A DNA stretch of 64,000 nt from Colwellia demingiae (lineage in GTDB: Bacteria > Pseudomonadota > Gammaproteobacteria > Enterobacterales > Alteromonadaceae). Numbering within the stretch: position 1 is the first letter of the stretch; every line of letters begins with the position of its first letter. The notes under the pieces were generated by a model that was given only the letters and a program-made list of their open reading frames with translations, had not been told where the DNA came from and did no database searches. Where the stretch lies: positions 62,001-126,000 of the forward strand of contig NZ_VOLT01000013.1 of NCBI RefSeq assembly GCF_007954275.1, given 5' to 3'. Shown here piece by piece: positions 1 through 10,179 of the stretch. The translations under genes and the position numbers were made by a program.

Positions 1-96
1 CCGTTTTTTTTAGTGCTAATTTAGCACTTATGTTAATTTAACTTAATTTTGTTCTATATATATTTTTATCATTAGAAAAGTCAAAAGAGTGTTGTT

Positions 97-1131
97 ATGC
101 GTTTATTAGTTGCTTTTGCAGTTATATATTTTATCTCCATTTCTCCTGTTTTTGCTGATAATACAGCGTCAACTATCGCCATCCCAACTCCAGCAATAGA
201 GTCTCCATTAGCAAGTAAATCACTATTATTAGACATTTCTCTTATTGGTCAAGAAAAGCTAATAACGGTCGGTCAACATGGGCATATTTTACTCTCTAAC
301 GATGGTGAAAAATGGCAACAAGCCAATGTGCCTGTACAGGTTACCTTAACCAATGTGTTCTTTTTAAATGATCAGCTAGGTTGGGCTGTTGGTCACGATG
401 CAACGATATTACACAGCCAAGATGGTGGGCTCAATTGGCAAGTTCAACAATATTTACCTTTATTGGAAAAGCCCCTTTTTGATATTTATTTTAAAAACCC
501 TCAGCAGGGGATCGCTGTTGGTGCTTATGGTCAGGTTTTTCGCAGCAATGATGGTGGTATCACTTGGAAAAACGAATTTCATCAAGAGATGTTGTTAGCT
601 GATGATGTTGAATATCTGAATGAATTAAAGGCTGAAGATGAAGCCGCCTACCTAGACGAGATTACCTTCATTTTGCCGCACTTTAATGGTTTGGTTCAAG
701 ACGGAGACAGTTTGTTCTTATTAGGTGAAACAGGATTATTGGCAAGAAGTGATGATTTTGGACTGACTTGGCAACAATTTGATAATTTTTACCAAGGGTC
801 TTTTTTCTCCTTGGCGCGAACACAAACGGGTAATGTTTTAGTCGTGGGCCTTCGTGGTCATGTTTTTCGTAGCCTGAATAATGGTTCGCAATGGGATGAA
901 ATCCCCACAAATACCACTGCATTATTAAATGATATTGTTTTTGCTAATGATGAGCGTATTTTCATTCTAGGAAACAATGGTATGTTGCTTATTAGCACCG
1001 ACGATGGTGAAAGTTTTAGTAAAAGACCTCAGCAAGATGGAAAAACGCTAATCGCGGGTGTGTGGTTTAAAGGTAAGTTAATTGCAGTCTCTGATGTTGG
1101 TATAAAGGTAGTTGATCTATCGCAACAATAA
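97..1131 (+). CDS. Secreted YCF48/BNR-type beta-propeller protein
   Basis: The protein has 344 residues. A signal peptide covers about residues 1-20, with likely cleavage after the Ala of VFAD. The rest is a string of YCF48/BNR-like blades, visible as repeated short motifs such as DGGLNWQ, DGGITWK, DFGLTWQ and NGSQWDE. The family is named after a photosystem II assembly factor, but in heterotrophic bacteria these propellers sit beside RND exporters, and the next gene, 60 bp downstream, is one. I infer a periplasmic accessory role in export of a hydrophobic compound. In related genomes DUF1302 and DUF1329 genes usually come just before this pair, which would lie outside the window. The start is the ATG preceded by a weak GAG-type ribosome binding site. 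The fold is confident, the role is not. Confidence 0.85.
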   Translation: MRLLVAFAVIYFISISPVFADNTASTIAIPTPAIESPLASKSLLLDISLIGQEKLITVGQHGHILLSNDGEKWQQANVPVQVTLTNVFFLNDQLGWAVGHDATILHSQDGGLNWQVQQYLPLLEKPLFDIYFKNPQQGIAVGAYGQVFRSNDGGITWKNEFHQEMLLADDVEYLNELKAEDEAAYLDEITFILPHFNGLVQDGDSLFLLGETGLLARSDDFGLTWQQFDNFYQGSFFSLARTQTGNVLVVGLRGHVFRSLNNGSQWDEIPTNTTALLNDIVFANDERIFILGNNGMLLISTDDGESFSKRPQQDGKTLIAGVWFKGKLIAVSDVGIKVVDLSQQ

Positions 1132-1191
1132 TTGCAATTTCGTAAAACACACAAAACATTATAAATTTAATAAAGTTCGGAATGTATTAAT

Positions 1192-3513
1192 ATGAAAATT
1201 TCTCTGGCTAACCGTATTGAAGTAGGCCTATTTCGTCATAAACTCCTTGTGCTAATGTTATTCATTATCACCAGTGCTTTTTTTCTCTTCCAAGCAACAC
1301 AAATTAGACTCGATGCTTCGTTTACTAAAAATATACCGCTAAACCACAGTTACATGAAAACCTATTTGAAACATAGGACAAACTTTGGTGGTGCTAATAA
1401 TATTCTTATCTCTGTCTGTGATAGTAATGGCGATATTTTCAACGCCGATTTCTTTAACGCCCTTAAAGGTGTACACGATAAATTATTTTTCATTCCTGGT
1501 GTTGATAGAATCCAAGTAAAATCTCTGTTCTCGCCTAGCACTCGTTTTGTTGAGGTCGTTGAGGATGGATTTGCCGGTGGTCCAGTTATCCCCGCAGACT
1601 TTCAACCCACAGAAAAAGGCCTTGGCGTTGTCAAGAGTAATATAGAGAAAGCGGGTATTGTCGGTAGTATTGTTGCTGACGATTACAGTTGTGCCATGGT
1701 CAAAGCGGCTTTATTAGAATTTAATCCTGATACAGGTGAAAAATTAGATACGCTTGAAATAGCAGAAAAACTAGAACAAGAAGTTCGTCAAGAATTTGAA
1801 CGCGATAATATCAGTGTACATATAATTGGATTTGCCAAAATGGTTGGCGATGTTGCTGAAGGTGCTAAGGGTGTAGTATTATTTTTTGCCTTGGCAATAG
1901 CCATTACCGCAGTGATGGTCTACATCTTTTGTCATTCAATTCGTTTAACAATTTTACCTATTCTTTGTTCTTTAGTTGCTGTTGTCTGGCAAATGGGCAT
2001 GTTATCAAGCCTTGGCTTCGGTCTTGATCCTATGTCGATATTAATTCCCTTTTTAGTCTTTGCCATTGGTGTGAGTCATGGCGTACAAATGATAAATTCG
2101 GTAGTTAAAAAAGTAGCAACTGGTTTAACTCCTGCTTCAGCAGCTCAAGCAAGTTTTAGAGCATTGTTGATTCCTGGCGGTGTAGCATTACTCTCCGATA
2201 CGGTTGGTTTTTTAACGCTTCTCTCTATTGATATTGGTATTATCAAAGAACTGGCTATCACCGCTTCGATAGGTGTCGCGATGATTATTTTAACTAACCT
2301 TATTTTATTGCCGGTATTACTTTCATTTACCAAAATAAAAGTGAGTGCGAAAGTTGGTCAGTTAAGTGAACAAAGTGCTGTGTGGAACTTTATGGCGAGT
2401 TTCGCCAGTAAAGGTCCTGCAAGAATAATATTGTTCTTTACTGCTATTTTATTCGTTGTTGGTTTTTACCAAGGCCAAGGTTTGAAAATTGGTGAATTAC
2501 ATTCGGGTGCTCCGGCGTTACATGAATCTTCACGTTATAACCAAGATACTTTCTTAATTACTGATAGGTATGCAATAAGTGTTGATTATATGTCGGTAAT
2601 TATCGAGACAAGCCCTGATGCATGTACTTATTACGACACCATGTCAACGATAGACCGCTTTCAATGGCAGATGGAAAATGTTGCGGGTGTGCAATCAGCG
2701 GTAAGCTTATCCTCTATATCTAAAATTGTGAACGCGGGTTACAACGAAGGCAATCCAAAATGGCGAGTTATTCCACGTAATCAGCAAACGTTAGTACAGT
2801 CAATTGCACGGGTGCCATCTTCTAGCGGTCTTCTTAATAGTGATTGTAGTGTTATGCCAGTGATTTTATTCTTAGAAGATCATAAAGCAGATACGATTAA
2901 CACTGTCATTGAAGCGGTTAAAGCTACCGCTAAAGAGTTGGGTAGTGAAAAAGTTCAATTCAAGCTAGCCTCTGGGCCAGTTGGTGTTATGGCTGCAACG
3001 AACGAAGCAGTTGCAGAAGCGCAATTACCTATGATGCTTTATGTTTACGGTGCTGTAATTGCATTGTGCTTAATTAGCTTTAGAAGCGTCAGAGCAACGT
3101 TAGTCGTTGTATTACCTTTATATGTGGTTTCTACGCTAGCTCAGTGGTTAATGACTGCACTTGATATTGGATTAACCGTATCTACTTTACCTGTTATTGC
3201 CTTAGGTGTTGGTATTGGTGTCGATTATGGTATCTATATATTGTCTACCATGAGTACTAAGTTGAAAGAGGGGATGAATGTCCATGATGCATACCTTGAG
3301 GCATTAAAAGAGCGTGGTAGTGCCGTTCTTATTACCGGCTTAACTTTAGCTATTGGTGTGTCGACTTGGTTTTTCTCATATTTGAAGTTTCAAGTCGATA
3401 TGGGAATATTACTAACCTTTATGTTTTTGGTTAATATGTTGGCTGCTATTATTATTTTACCTGCACTCTCTGCCTTTTTATGGTCAGATAAAGGGAATGA
3501 TAAAAAACAATAA
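1192..3513 (+). CDS. RND superfamily (MMPL-type) exporter
   Basis: The 773-residue inner-membrane protein has the RND/MMPL layout: one N-terminal membrane helix (about residues 18-35), a large periplasmic loop, a bundle of hydrophobic helices (about 225-380), a second helix and loop (from about 405), and a second bundle (about 620-765). Internal duplication of the two halves is evident. At about 773 residues it matches the hydrophobe-exporter branch rather than AcrB-type drug pumps of about 1050. It follows the YCF48-like gene by 60 bp, so the two are probably cotranscribed. The substrate cannot be read from the sequence; lipids, sterol-like or hopanoid molecules are exported by relatives. 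The terminator at 3624-3669 follows. Confidence 0.88.
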   Translation: MKISLANRIEVGLFRHKLLVLMLFIITSAFFLFQATQIRLDASFTKNIPLNHSYMKTYLKHRTNFGGANNILISVCDSNGDIFNADFFNALKGVHDKLFFIPGVDRIQVKSLFSPSTRFVEVVEDGFAGGPVIPADFQPTEKGLGVVKSNIEKAGIVGSIVADDYSCAMVKAALLEFNPDTGEKLDTLEIAEKLEQEVRQEFERDNISVHIIGFAKMVGDVAEGAKGVVLFFALAIAITAVMVYIFCHSIRLTILPILCSLVAVVWQMGMLSSLGFGLDPMSILIPFLVFAIGVSHGVQMINSVVKKVATGLTPASAAQASFRALLIPGGVALLSDTVGFLTLLSIDIGIIKELAITASIGVAMIILTNLILLPVLLSFTKIKVSAKVGQLSEQSAVWNFMASFASKGPARIILFFTAILFVVGFYQGQGLKIGELHSGAPALHESSRYNQDTFLITDRYAISVDYMSVIIETSPDACTYYDTMSTIDRFQWQMENVAGVQSAVSLSSISKIVNAGYNEGNPKWRVIPRNQQTLVQSIARVPSSSGLLNSDCSVMPVILFLEDHKADTINTVIEAVKATAKELGSEKVQFKLASGPVGVMAATNEAVAEAQLPMMLYVYGAVIALCLISFRSVRATLVVVLPLYVVSTLAQWLMTALDIGLTVSTLPVIALGVGIGVDYGIYILSTMSTKLKEGMNVHDAYLEALKERGSAVLITGLTLAIGVSTWFFSYLKFQVDMGILLTFMFLVNMLAAIIILPALSAFLWSDKGNDKKQ

Positions 3514-3623
3514 ATGTTGCTGAATAGTTTTTCGTATAAGGTAACATTGTTAATATAAAATTTGGTCATGAAGTTGTTAAATAGCAGCGCTTATAATTTA
3601 AAATTTTACTTTAAACGATAATA

Positions 3624-3669
3624 AGCACTTAATTAAATACTTAACCGTATAATTAAGTGCTTTTTTTTG
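3624..3669 (+). terminator. Rho-independent terminator after the RND gene
   Basis: A 12-bp perfect stem (AGCACTTAATTA, 3624-3635, pairing with 3650-3661) with a 14-base loop is followed by a run of eight T. It ends the YCF48-like/RND transcript. Confidence 0.8.
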
Positions 3670-3929
3670 ACTAAAATTAAATAAAAAATACTTGGGGATA
3701 TTGCATAAATAAACAATAAAAAAGCCGTTTAACCAGTATCTATTTATCATAACTGAATAAACATAGTTAACTGTAAAATAAACGGTTCGTTTACTGCTTC
3801 TACGCTTAAGAATTAACTAACTAAAATACAAAAAAACACTCGCAAAAGCCTAAATTTATTCATAAAATTCGATGGATAGTCTATTCTGATAGACAATATA
3901 CAAAAATATAAAGTATAAAGGTTATTCTT
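3670..3929 (+). other. Upstream region of gdhB
   Basis: This AT-rich stretch lies between the RND terminator and the gdhB leader ORF. It holds an imperfect long-range inverted repeat (GCCGTTTA near 3723 and TAAACGGTT near 3778). I could not place a promoter with confidence. No gene of usual length is visible here. Confidence 0.4.
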
Positions 3930-3995
3930 ATGACTGCTTTCGTTGAAAGCATAAACTTTATCAAAACCAAAAATCAATTATTCAAGCTTTTTTAA
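3930..3995 (+). CDS. Possible 21-codon leader ORF ahead of gdhB
   Basis: ATG at 3930 opens a 21-codon frame ending in TAA at 3993, only 12 bases before the gdhB start codon. It begins MTAFVESINF and ends LFKLF. An AAAGG sequence about eight bases upstream would be a good ribosome binding site. The peptide has four Phe and four Lys but no run of one amino acid, so it is not a classical attenuation peptide. It may couple translation into gdhB or act as a regulatory leader. It could also be chance in an AT-rich spacer. Confidence 0.35.
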   Translation: MTAFVESINFIKTKNQLFKLF

Positions 3996-4007
3996 AAGGG
4001 AACATCC

Positions 4008-7000
4008 ATGGCGTTAGTAAACGGTTCACCCTCGGTTATACTTAGCAATGTTGCACAACTTATCCAACAAAAAGTAAATGACAAAACAGCTCCATTAGTA
4101 GAGCAGTTTGCCCATTTACTTTATGGAAATATGTCTTCTCTAGACCTCGATCATCGTAATGAAAGTGATATGTATGGTGCGGTGCTAAGTTTATGGAGTT
4201 CACTTAATGAGCATAAAGATGATGCTCCTGTTATTCATGTTTTTAATCCTTCGGTAAGTAGAAATGGTTGGAAATCTAGCCATACTATAATTGAAGTGAT
4301 AATTCAGGATATGCCATTTTTAGTAGATTCTATCCGCATAGCCTTAAATCGATTAGGCGTATCGCCGCATTTAATGTTAAATGCTCCCCTTAAAATTACG
4401 CGTGATAAAAAGCACGAGGTAATTGAATTAGCACCTATTGTTGACAGTAAAGTAAAAGCGAGCTCAGAAGAGACAGTTTTTTTAATCGAAATTGACAGTC
4501 AATCAAGTCAAGACGAGTTAGACGCGATCAAAACTGCCTTGCTTTCTGTTGTAGAAGACATTCGTTTAACGGTCAGTGATTGGAAACCCATGTTAACTTG
4601 TTTAAACAAGGTTATTGCTGATGTTAAGAAAGGTAAATATCCAGGACTCAAAACGGATAAAGAGGATACCTTAAGTTTCTTAAACTGGATTTCTCAGAAT
4701 AATTTTACCCTAATGGGTTATCGTTCATACGATGTTAGAGCTGTTAAGGGAGATATTTCTTTAGAAGCGAATGTTGAATCAAGTCTTGGTTTAATGAAAA
4801 ACTCGCAAGGTTCAAAGTCTCGCTTAGTATCAAGCTTAAGTGAAACCGGGCGTAAAGTAGCATTAGATCAAAATCATCTTATTTTAACTAAAACTAATTC
4901 TAGCTCACGTGTTCATCGTCCGGCCCAGTTAGATTATATTGGTGTTAAACGTTTTGATGACAAAGGCAATGTTGTTGGTGAAGAACGCTTTATCGGGCTT
5001 TTCGGCTCTGCTTATTACACCAATAGTGCACTAGATTTACCCTTTATCAACTCTAAAGTAATGTCCGTTTGCAAAGCATCTCCTTTTGCAAAAGGTACTC
5101 ATAACTATAAAGCACTAATCAATATATTAGAAACTTACCCAAGAGATGAAATATTACAATCTTCTGTAGAAGAGCTACTACATAACGTCACCGGTATCTT
5201 ACAGATGCAGGAACGAGATTATACGGGGTTATTTGTTCGTCGCGATACTTTTGACCGCTTCTACTCTTGCATGGTTTATGTACCAAGAGAACGTTATAAC
5301 ACTCAGTTACGTATGGACACGCAAAAATTATTACAAGAAGTGTTTAATAGTAATGAAGAAGTTGAATTCACTACCTTCTTCTCAGAATCGGTTCATGCGA
5401 GAACCCATTACATTGTTCGAGTGAACTCAACGAAAGCAGATATAGACGTGAAAGAAATTGAAAAGAACTTAAATGAAGCAGCTCGTAACTGGGACGATAA
5501 ATTAGTCAGTGCTTTAGGCGCTAATCGCGGTGAAGCTGCAGCGAAAGCATTAAGTCGTAAGTATGTTAAATTTCCACAAGCTTATAAAGATGAAGTGTTA
5601 CCAGGATCAGCCATTGTAGATATTGAAAAGCTTGAAAATATCAGTGCTGATAATGAATTGGAAATGCTTTTTTATCAACCACTTGAAGAGAAGCCTGATA
5701 GTCGTTTTGTAAAATTAAAATTATTCCATAAAGGCGAACCAATTCACTTAAGTGATGTGTTACCAATGTTAGAAAACTTTGGTTTACGTGTTATTGGTGA
5801 AAGACCATATGCGATTAAAACAACAGAAGATGAAGCTAGCTGGATTTTAGATTTTTCAATGTATCTAACCGGTGAAGGTAAGTTTGATGTCTATAAAGTT
5901 AGAACCCTTTTCCAAGATGCTTTTGCTAAAGTATGGCATGGTGATTTAGAAGATGATGGTTTTAACCGTCTTATTTTAGGTGCTGGTATTGAAGGTCGAG
6001 CGGTTTCCATTTTACGTGCTTATGCTAAATATGATCGTCAGATTGCTGGTCGATTTAGTCAAAGTTACATCGAAAATACTTTCTCACGTTATCCAGAAAT
6101 TGCTGAACTACTGATCACCTTATTTACCGTACGCTTTGATCCAAAAAGTAAATCAACAGCAATTGCTAAAGAAAAAACAACGAACAAATTATTAGCTGAA
6201 ATTGAAAGTTCACTTGATAACGTTGCTAACTTAGATGATGACCGCATAATTCGTCGTTTTGTTGAAATGATTAATGCCACTATCCGTACTAACTATTTTC
6301 AAGCAGATCCTGTTAAAGGTGATAAGTCATACATTTCATTTAAAATACTGCCTGAGCAAATAAGTGAAATGCCTCAGCCAGTACCAAAATTTGAAATTTT
6401 TGTCTATTCTCCACAAATTGAAGGTGTACATTTACGCGGTGGTAAGGTTGCTCGTGGTGGTTTACGTTGGTCAGATAGAAGTGAAGATTTCCGTACTGAA
6501 GTACTGGGTTTAGTTAAAGCACAACAAGTTAAAAACAGTGTAATTGTTCCTGTTGGTGCTAAAGGTGGTTTTGTTTGTAAACAACTACCTAATGGTTCTC
6601 GTCAAGAAATCTTTGAAGCAGGTAAAGAGTGTTACCGCACCTTTATTCGTGCCTTATTAGATATTACCGATAATATTGTTGGTGGTGAAATTGTTCCGCC
6701 GAAAGACGTAGTTCGTTTAGATGAAGATGATGCTTACTTAGTTGTTGCCGCGGACAAAGGCACAGCAACTTTCTCCGATGTTGCTAATGCTATATCTGAT
6801 GAATATAACTTCTGGTTGGGTGATGCATTTGCCTCAGGTGGTAGTGTTGGTTATGACCATAAAGCTATGGGTATTACAGCCAAGGGTGCGTGGGAGTCAG
6901 TAAAACGTCATTTCAGAGAAATGGATATTGATTGTCAAAGTTCTGATTTTACCTGTATTGCTATTGGCGATATGGCGGGTGATGTATTTGGTAATGGTAT

Positions 7001-8873
7001 GTTGTTATCAAAGCATATTCGTTTACAAGCTGCATTTAACCACATGCATATTTTCATTGACCCAAGCCCTGAAGCTGCTAGTTCGTATGTAGAACGTGAA
7101 CGCTTATTTAATCTAGCTGGTTGTACGTGGGAAGATTACAACAAAGAGCTGATTTCTAAAGGCGGTGGCATTTTCAGCCGTCATGTTAAATCTATCAAGC
7201 TTACTCCTGAAATTAAGAAAATGATTGGTACGCAAAAACAGAGCATGGCGCCTACTGATTTGATGCAAGCGTTACTTAAAATGAAAGTTGATTTACTTTG
7301 GAACGGTGGTATTGGTACTTACGTTAAAAGTAGTAAAGAATCACACTTAGAAGTGGGTGATAGAGCGAATGATAATTTACGAATCAACGGTAGTGATTTA
7401 CAAGCCAAAGTTGTTGGTGAGGGTGGTAACTTAGGTTTAACTCAATTAGGACGTATTGAGTATGCTGCTAACGGTGGCCGTATTAATACTGACGCCGTTG
7501 ATAATGCTGGTGGTGTTGATTGCTCAGATAACGAAGTAAACATTAAAATATTACTTAATAGCTTGGTACAAAATGGTGACTTAACCATTAAGCAACGTAA
7601 TAAACTTCTTGCTGATATGACAGATGAAGTCGGTGATATTGTAATTGAAGATTGTTATCGCCAAACACATTCATTGTCTATTACAGCGATGCGTGGTGTG
7701 AATCAATTAAAAGAACAAGTCCGTTTTATTCACGAACTTGAAAGAGCAGGTAAATTAAACCGTGGTTTAGAGTTTATCCCTGATGATGAAGAAATTGCTG
7801 ATAGGTTAGCACAAGGTAAAGGATTAACTCGTCCAGAACTATCGGTATTACTTGCTTATAGTAAAATGGTTCTCAAAGATGATTTTGTTCATGTTGAAAT
7901 TACAGATAACCCTTACCATAACAGTTTACTTATTGAAGCGTTCCCTAAACAGTTACGCGAAAAATATCAAAATGAAATGCAACAGCATCCATTACGTGCA
8001 GAAATTATAGCAACTAAACTTGCCAATAAAATTGGTAACGACATGGGCTTTAATTTTGTAAACCGCATGCAAGAAGAAACAGGTGCAAGTATTGCTGAAA
8101 TAGCTAATGCTTATATTATTGCCAGTGCCGTATTTGAGTTAGGAGAGTTTTGGAATCAAATAGAAGTATTAGATAATCAAATTTCTACTGCTATCCAAAC
8201 CGAAATGTTATACCAATACCGTAGAACAGTTCGACGTGTAACTCGTTGGTTCTTGCGTCATCGTAATAAGGCGTTATCGATTGCAGAATCAATTACTTTG
8301 TATCAACCAACGTTTGCTATTATATCTGAACAGTTAGCAAGCTTTATGATCGGTGAAGAAATTGAAGCTTTAGAACGTGTAGCGAGTGACCTAGTTGAGT
8401 CAGGCGTTCCTAAGGTTATTGCAAAACGAGTTTCTCAATTAAGCACTTTATTCTCGACCATGGATATTGCTGAAATAGCTCATGAAAATAGTTGTACTGT
8501 AGAACAAGCTGCCAGCTTGTACTTTAAGCTTGGTGCTCGTTTAGAGTTACATTGGTTCCTAGACCAAATAACTCGCCAACCCGTTGCAAACCATTGGCAA
8601 GCACTTGCTCGTGCTTCCTTTAGAGAAGAGTTAGATTGGCAACAACGTTCGTTAACCTCGGTTGTTCTTCGCTGTCAATGTGATGCTCAATTTGCAGATT
8701 TAGAACAGCTGCTTACTGTGTGGATTGATACTAATGAACAACCACTTGAACGCTGGAAGCATATTTTAGCTGACTTTAAAATAGGTCAGTCACATGATTT
8801 CGCTAAATTCTCAGTAGCCTTACGTGAATTAATGTTATTAAGCTTAAATTGCCAGCCTGTATCACCAAAATAA
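4008..8873 (+). CDS. gdhB: NAD-specific glutamate dehydrogenase, large type
   Basis: This enzyme oxidatively deaminates glutamate to 2-oxoglutarate and ammonium with NAD+. At 1621 residues it belongs to the roughly 180-kDa class of bacterial NAD-GDH, known for allosteric control by amino acids. The catalytic core is visible at about residues 800-1000: GGLRWSDR, then GAKGGFVCK with the substrate-binding Lys, then VVAADKGTATFSD, and a NAD-binding stretch with VVGEGGNLG near residue 1135. The long N-terminal region has the ACT-like regulatory segments of the family. The start is an ATG with AAAAGGGA upstream. The gene stands alone between terminators and serves amino acid catabolism. A 21-codon ORF just upstream may affect its expression. 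Confidence 0.95.
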   Translation: MALVNGSPSVILSNVAQLIQQKVNDKTAPLVEQFAHLLYGNMSSLDLDHRNESDMYGAVLSLWSSLNEHKDDAPVIHVFNPSVSRNGWKSSHTIIEVIIQDMPFLVDSIRIALNRLGVSPHLMLNAPLKITRDKKHEVIELAPIVDSKVKASSEETVFLIEIDSQSSQDELDAIKTALLSVVEDIRLTVSDWKPMLTCLNKVIADVKKGKYPGLKTDKEDTLSFLNWISQNNFTLMGYRSYDVRAVKGDISLEANVESSLGLMKNSQGSKSRLVSSLSETGRKVALDQNHLILTKTNSSSRVHRPAQLDYIGVKRFDDKGNVVGEERFIGLFGSAYYTNSALDLPFINSKVMSVCKASPFAKGTHNYKALINILETYPRDEILQSSVEELLHNVTGILQMQERDYTGLFVRRDTFDRFYSCMVYVPRERYNTQLRMDTQKLLQEVFNSNEEVEFTTFFSESVHARTHYIVRVNSTKADIDVKEIEKNLNEAARNWDDKLVSALGANRGEAAAKALSRKYVKFPQAYKDEVLPGSAIVDIEKLENISADNELEMLFYQPLEEKPDSRFVKLKLFHKGEPIHLSDVLPMLENFGLRVIGERPYAIKTTEDEASWILDFSMYLTGEGKFDVYKVRTLFQDAFAKVWHGDLEDDGFNRLILGAGIEGRAVSILRAYAKYDRQIAGRFSQSYIENTFSRYPEIAELLITLFTVRFDPKSKSTAIAKEKTTNKLLAEIESSLDNVANLDDDRIIRRFVEMINATIRTNYFQADPVKGDKSYISFKILPEQISEMPQPVPKFEIFVYSPQIEGVHLRGGKVARGGLRWSDRSEDFRTEVLGLVKAQQVKNSVIVPVGAKGGFVCKQLPNGSRQEIFEAGKECYRTFIRALLDITDNIVGGEIVPPKDVVRLDEDDAYLVVAADKGTATFSDVANAISDEYNFWLGDAFASGGSVGYDHKAMGITAKGAWESVKRHFREMDIDCQSSDFTCIAIGDMAGDVFGNGMLLSKHIRLQAAFNHMHIFIDPSPEAASSYVERERLFNLAGCTWEDYNKELISKGGGIFSRHVKSIKLTPEIKKMIGTQKQSMAPTDLMQALLKMKVDLLWNGGIGTYVKSSKESHLEVGDRANDNLRINGSDLQAKVVGEGGNLGLTQLGRIEYAANGGRINTDAVDNAGGVDCSDNEVNIKILLNSLVQNGDLTIKQRNKLLADMTDEVGDIVIEDCYRQTHSLSITAMRGVNQLKEQVRFIHELERAGKLNRGLEFIPDDEEIADRLAQGKGLTRPELSVLLAYSKMVLKDDFVHVEITDNPYHNSLLIEAFPKQLREKYQNEMQQHPLRAEIIATKLANKIGNDMGFNFVNRMQEETGASIAEIANAYIIASAVFELGEFWNQIEVLDNQISTAIQTEMLYQYRRTVRRVTRWFLRHRNKALSIAESITLYQPTFAIISEQLASFMIGEEIEALERVASDLVESGVPKVIAKRVSQLSTLFSTMDIAEIAHENSCTVEQAASLYFKLGARLELHWFLDQITRQPVANHWQALARASFREELDWQQRSLTSVVLRCQCDAQFADLEQLLTVWIDTNEQPLERWKHILADFKIGQSHDFAKFSVALRELMLLSLNCQPVSPK

Positions 8874-8948
8874 CCGTCAAATAAACATTGACGTAACTTT
8901 ATTTTGGTCAAACAAAGCTAGCATATTGTAATGTTAGAGTTAACTGAT

Positions 8949-8977
8949 AAAATCCTCGCTTAGCGGGGATTTTTTAT
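8949..8977 (+). terminator. Rho-independent terminator after gdhB
   Basis: AAATCCTCGCT and a matching CGGGGATTT arm form a short GC-rich hairpin followed by T6. It lies 75 bases after the gdhB stop codon and just before pyrD. Confidence 0.75.
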
Positions 8978-9007
8978 TTTCATTATTCGTAAACAAACCG
9001 AGGCATT

Positions 9008-10018
9008 ATGTTTTATCCAGCCATTCGTAAAGTACTTTTTCAGTTTGATGCTGAAACCATCCATGAATTAACCATAAAGGGTTTAAAGAGTACGGGGAAG
9101 TCACCGTTAAATGCCTTTTACAAGCAGACTGTGCAAGACAAACCAATAACTGTTATGGGCATCAATTTCCCAAATCCTGTTGGTTTAGCTGCAGGACTTG
9201 ATAAAAACGGTGAGTGTATTAATGCCTTTGATGCGATGGGTTTTGGTTTCGTCGAAGTGGGCACGGTAACACCACGTCCTCAAGCAGGTAATGATAAACC
9301 TCGTATTTTTCGTTTGCCTAAGGCTAATGCAGTAATAAATCGCATGGGCTTTAATAACAAGGGCGTAGATTACTTGGTATCTCAAGTACAAGCAGCAAAC
9401 TTTAAAGGTATTCTAGGTATTAATATTGGTAAAAACAAAGATACCCCTGAAGAAAATGCTAAAGATGATTACCTTCACTGTATGCGTAAAGTCTATGACT
9501 TAGCTACTTATATCACGGTGAATATATCTTCTCCAAACACGCCTGGCTTACGTTCTCTGCAATATGGAGATGCATTAAATGAACTATTGGCCGCGTTGAA
9601 AGCAGAGCAGACCGTACTTACTGAAAAATACGGTAAGTATATACCGCTTGCTGTTAAGATCGCGCCCGATTTAACAGGTGATGAAGTGAAGTCGATCGCT
9701 AAATCTTTAATTGATAATGGCATAGATGGCGTTATTGCGACTAATACGACCTTAAGTCGTGAAGGTGTTGAAGGTCTTCAATTTGGCACTGAGCAGGGTG
9801 GGCTAAGTGGTCAACCGGTTAAAGAGAAAAGTACCCAAGTAATTAAATTCCTCAGTGAAGCACTTGATAATAAATTACCAATTATCGGTGTGGGCGGTAT
9901 AGCATCAAGTGATGACGCGAACGAAAAACTTGAAGCGGGTGCAAGTTTAGTACAAGTCTACACTGGCTTTATTTATCAAGGACCACCTTTAGTTAAAGAG
10001 ATTGTAAATGGCTTATAA
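9008..10018 (+). CDS. pyrD: Dihydroorotate dehydrogenase (quinone), class 2
   Basis: The enzyme oxidises dihydroorotate to orotate in pyrimidine synthesis and passes electrons from FMN to the membrane quinone pool. The 336-residue length and the N-terminal amphipathic segment ([20 protein letters not shown]) are typical of membrane-associated class 2 enzymes. Visible motifs are [13 protein letters not shown] (residues about 57-69), the catalytic-Ser segment [11 protein letters not shown], and the FMN-phosphate site GVGGI near residue 296. The start ATG has an ACCGAGGC ribosome binding region. The gene appears monocistronic after the gdhB terminator. Confidence 0.97.
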   Translation: MFYPAIRKVLFQFDAETIHELTIKGLKSTGKSPLNAFYKQTVQDKPITVMGINFPNPVGLAAGLDKNGECINAFDAMGFGFVEVGTVTPRPQAGNDKPRIFRLPKANAVINRMGFNNKGVDYLVSQVQAANFKGILGINIGKNKDTPEENAKDDYLHCMRKVYDLATYITVNISSPNTPGLRSLQYGDALNELLAALKAEQTVLTEKYGKYIPLAVKIAPDLTGDEVKSIAKSLIDNGIDGVIATNTTLSREGVEGLQFGTEQGGLSGQPVKEKSTQVIKFLSEALDNKLPIIGVGGIASSDDANEKLEAGASLVQVYTGFIYQGPPLVKEIVNGL

Positions 10019-10179
10019 AAGCCTTTAACTACAAGCGTTTATTTGTTTTTTAAAATATTATTGTTTTGTTACAAGTTCTTACTTGCTGCCGTTTACCATT
10101 AGGCTAAACTAGCCGGACATAAGGCCTATATTCAAGTGGTTTATGTATAAAACAATAATTATTAATAGAGAGTATATCA

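Noticed and set aside
12..28. AGTGCTAA/TTAGCACT palindrome near the left edge
   Set aside because: It is a perfect short dyad, but the T run lies on the wrong side for a plus-strand terminator and the minus strand is followed by A residues; context is cut by the window edge.
97..1131. Photosynthesis gene, from the YCF48 resemblance
   Set aside because: No other photosynthesis gene is present; YCF48-type propellers are common beside exporters in heterotrophs.
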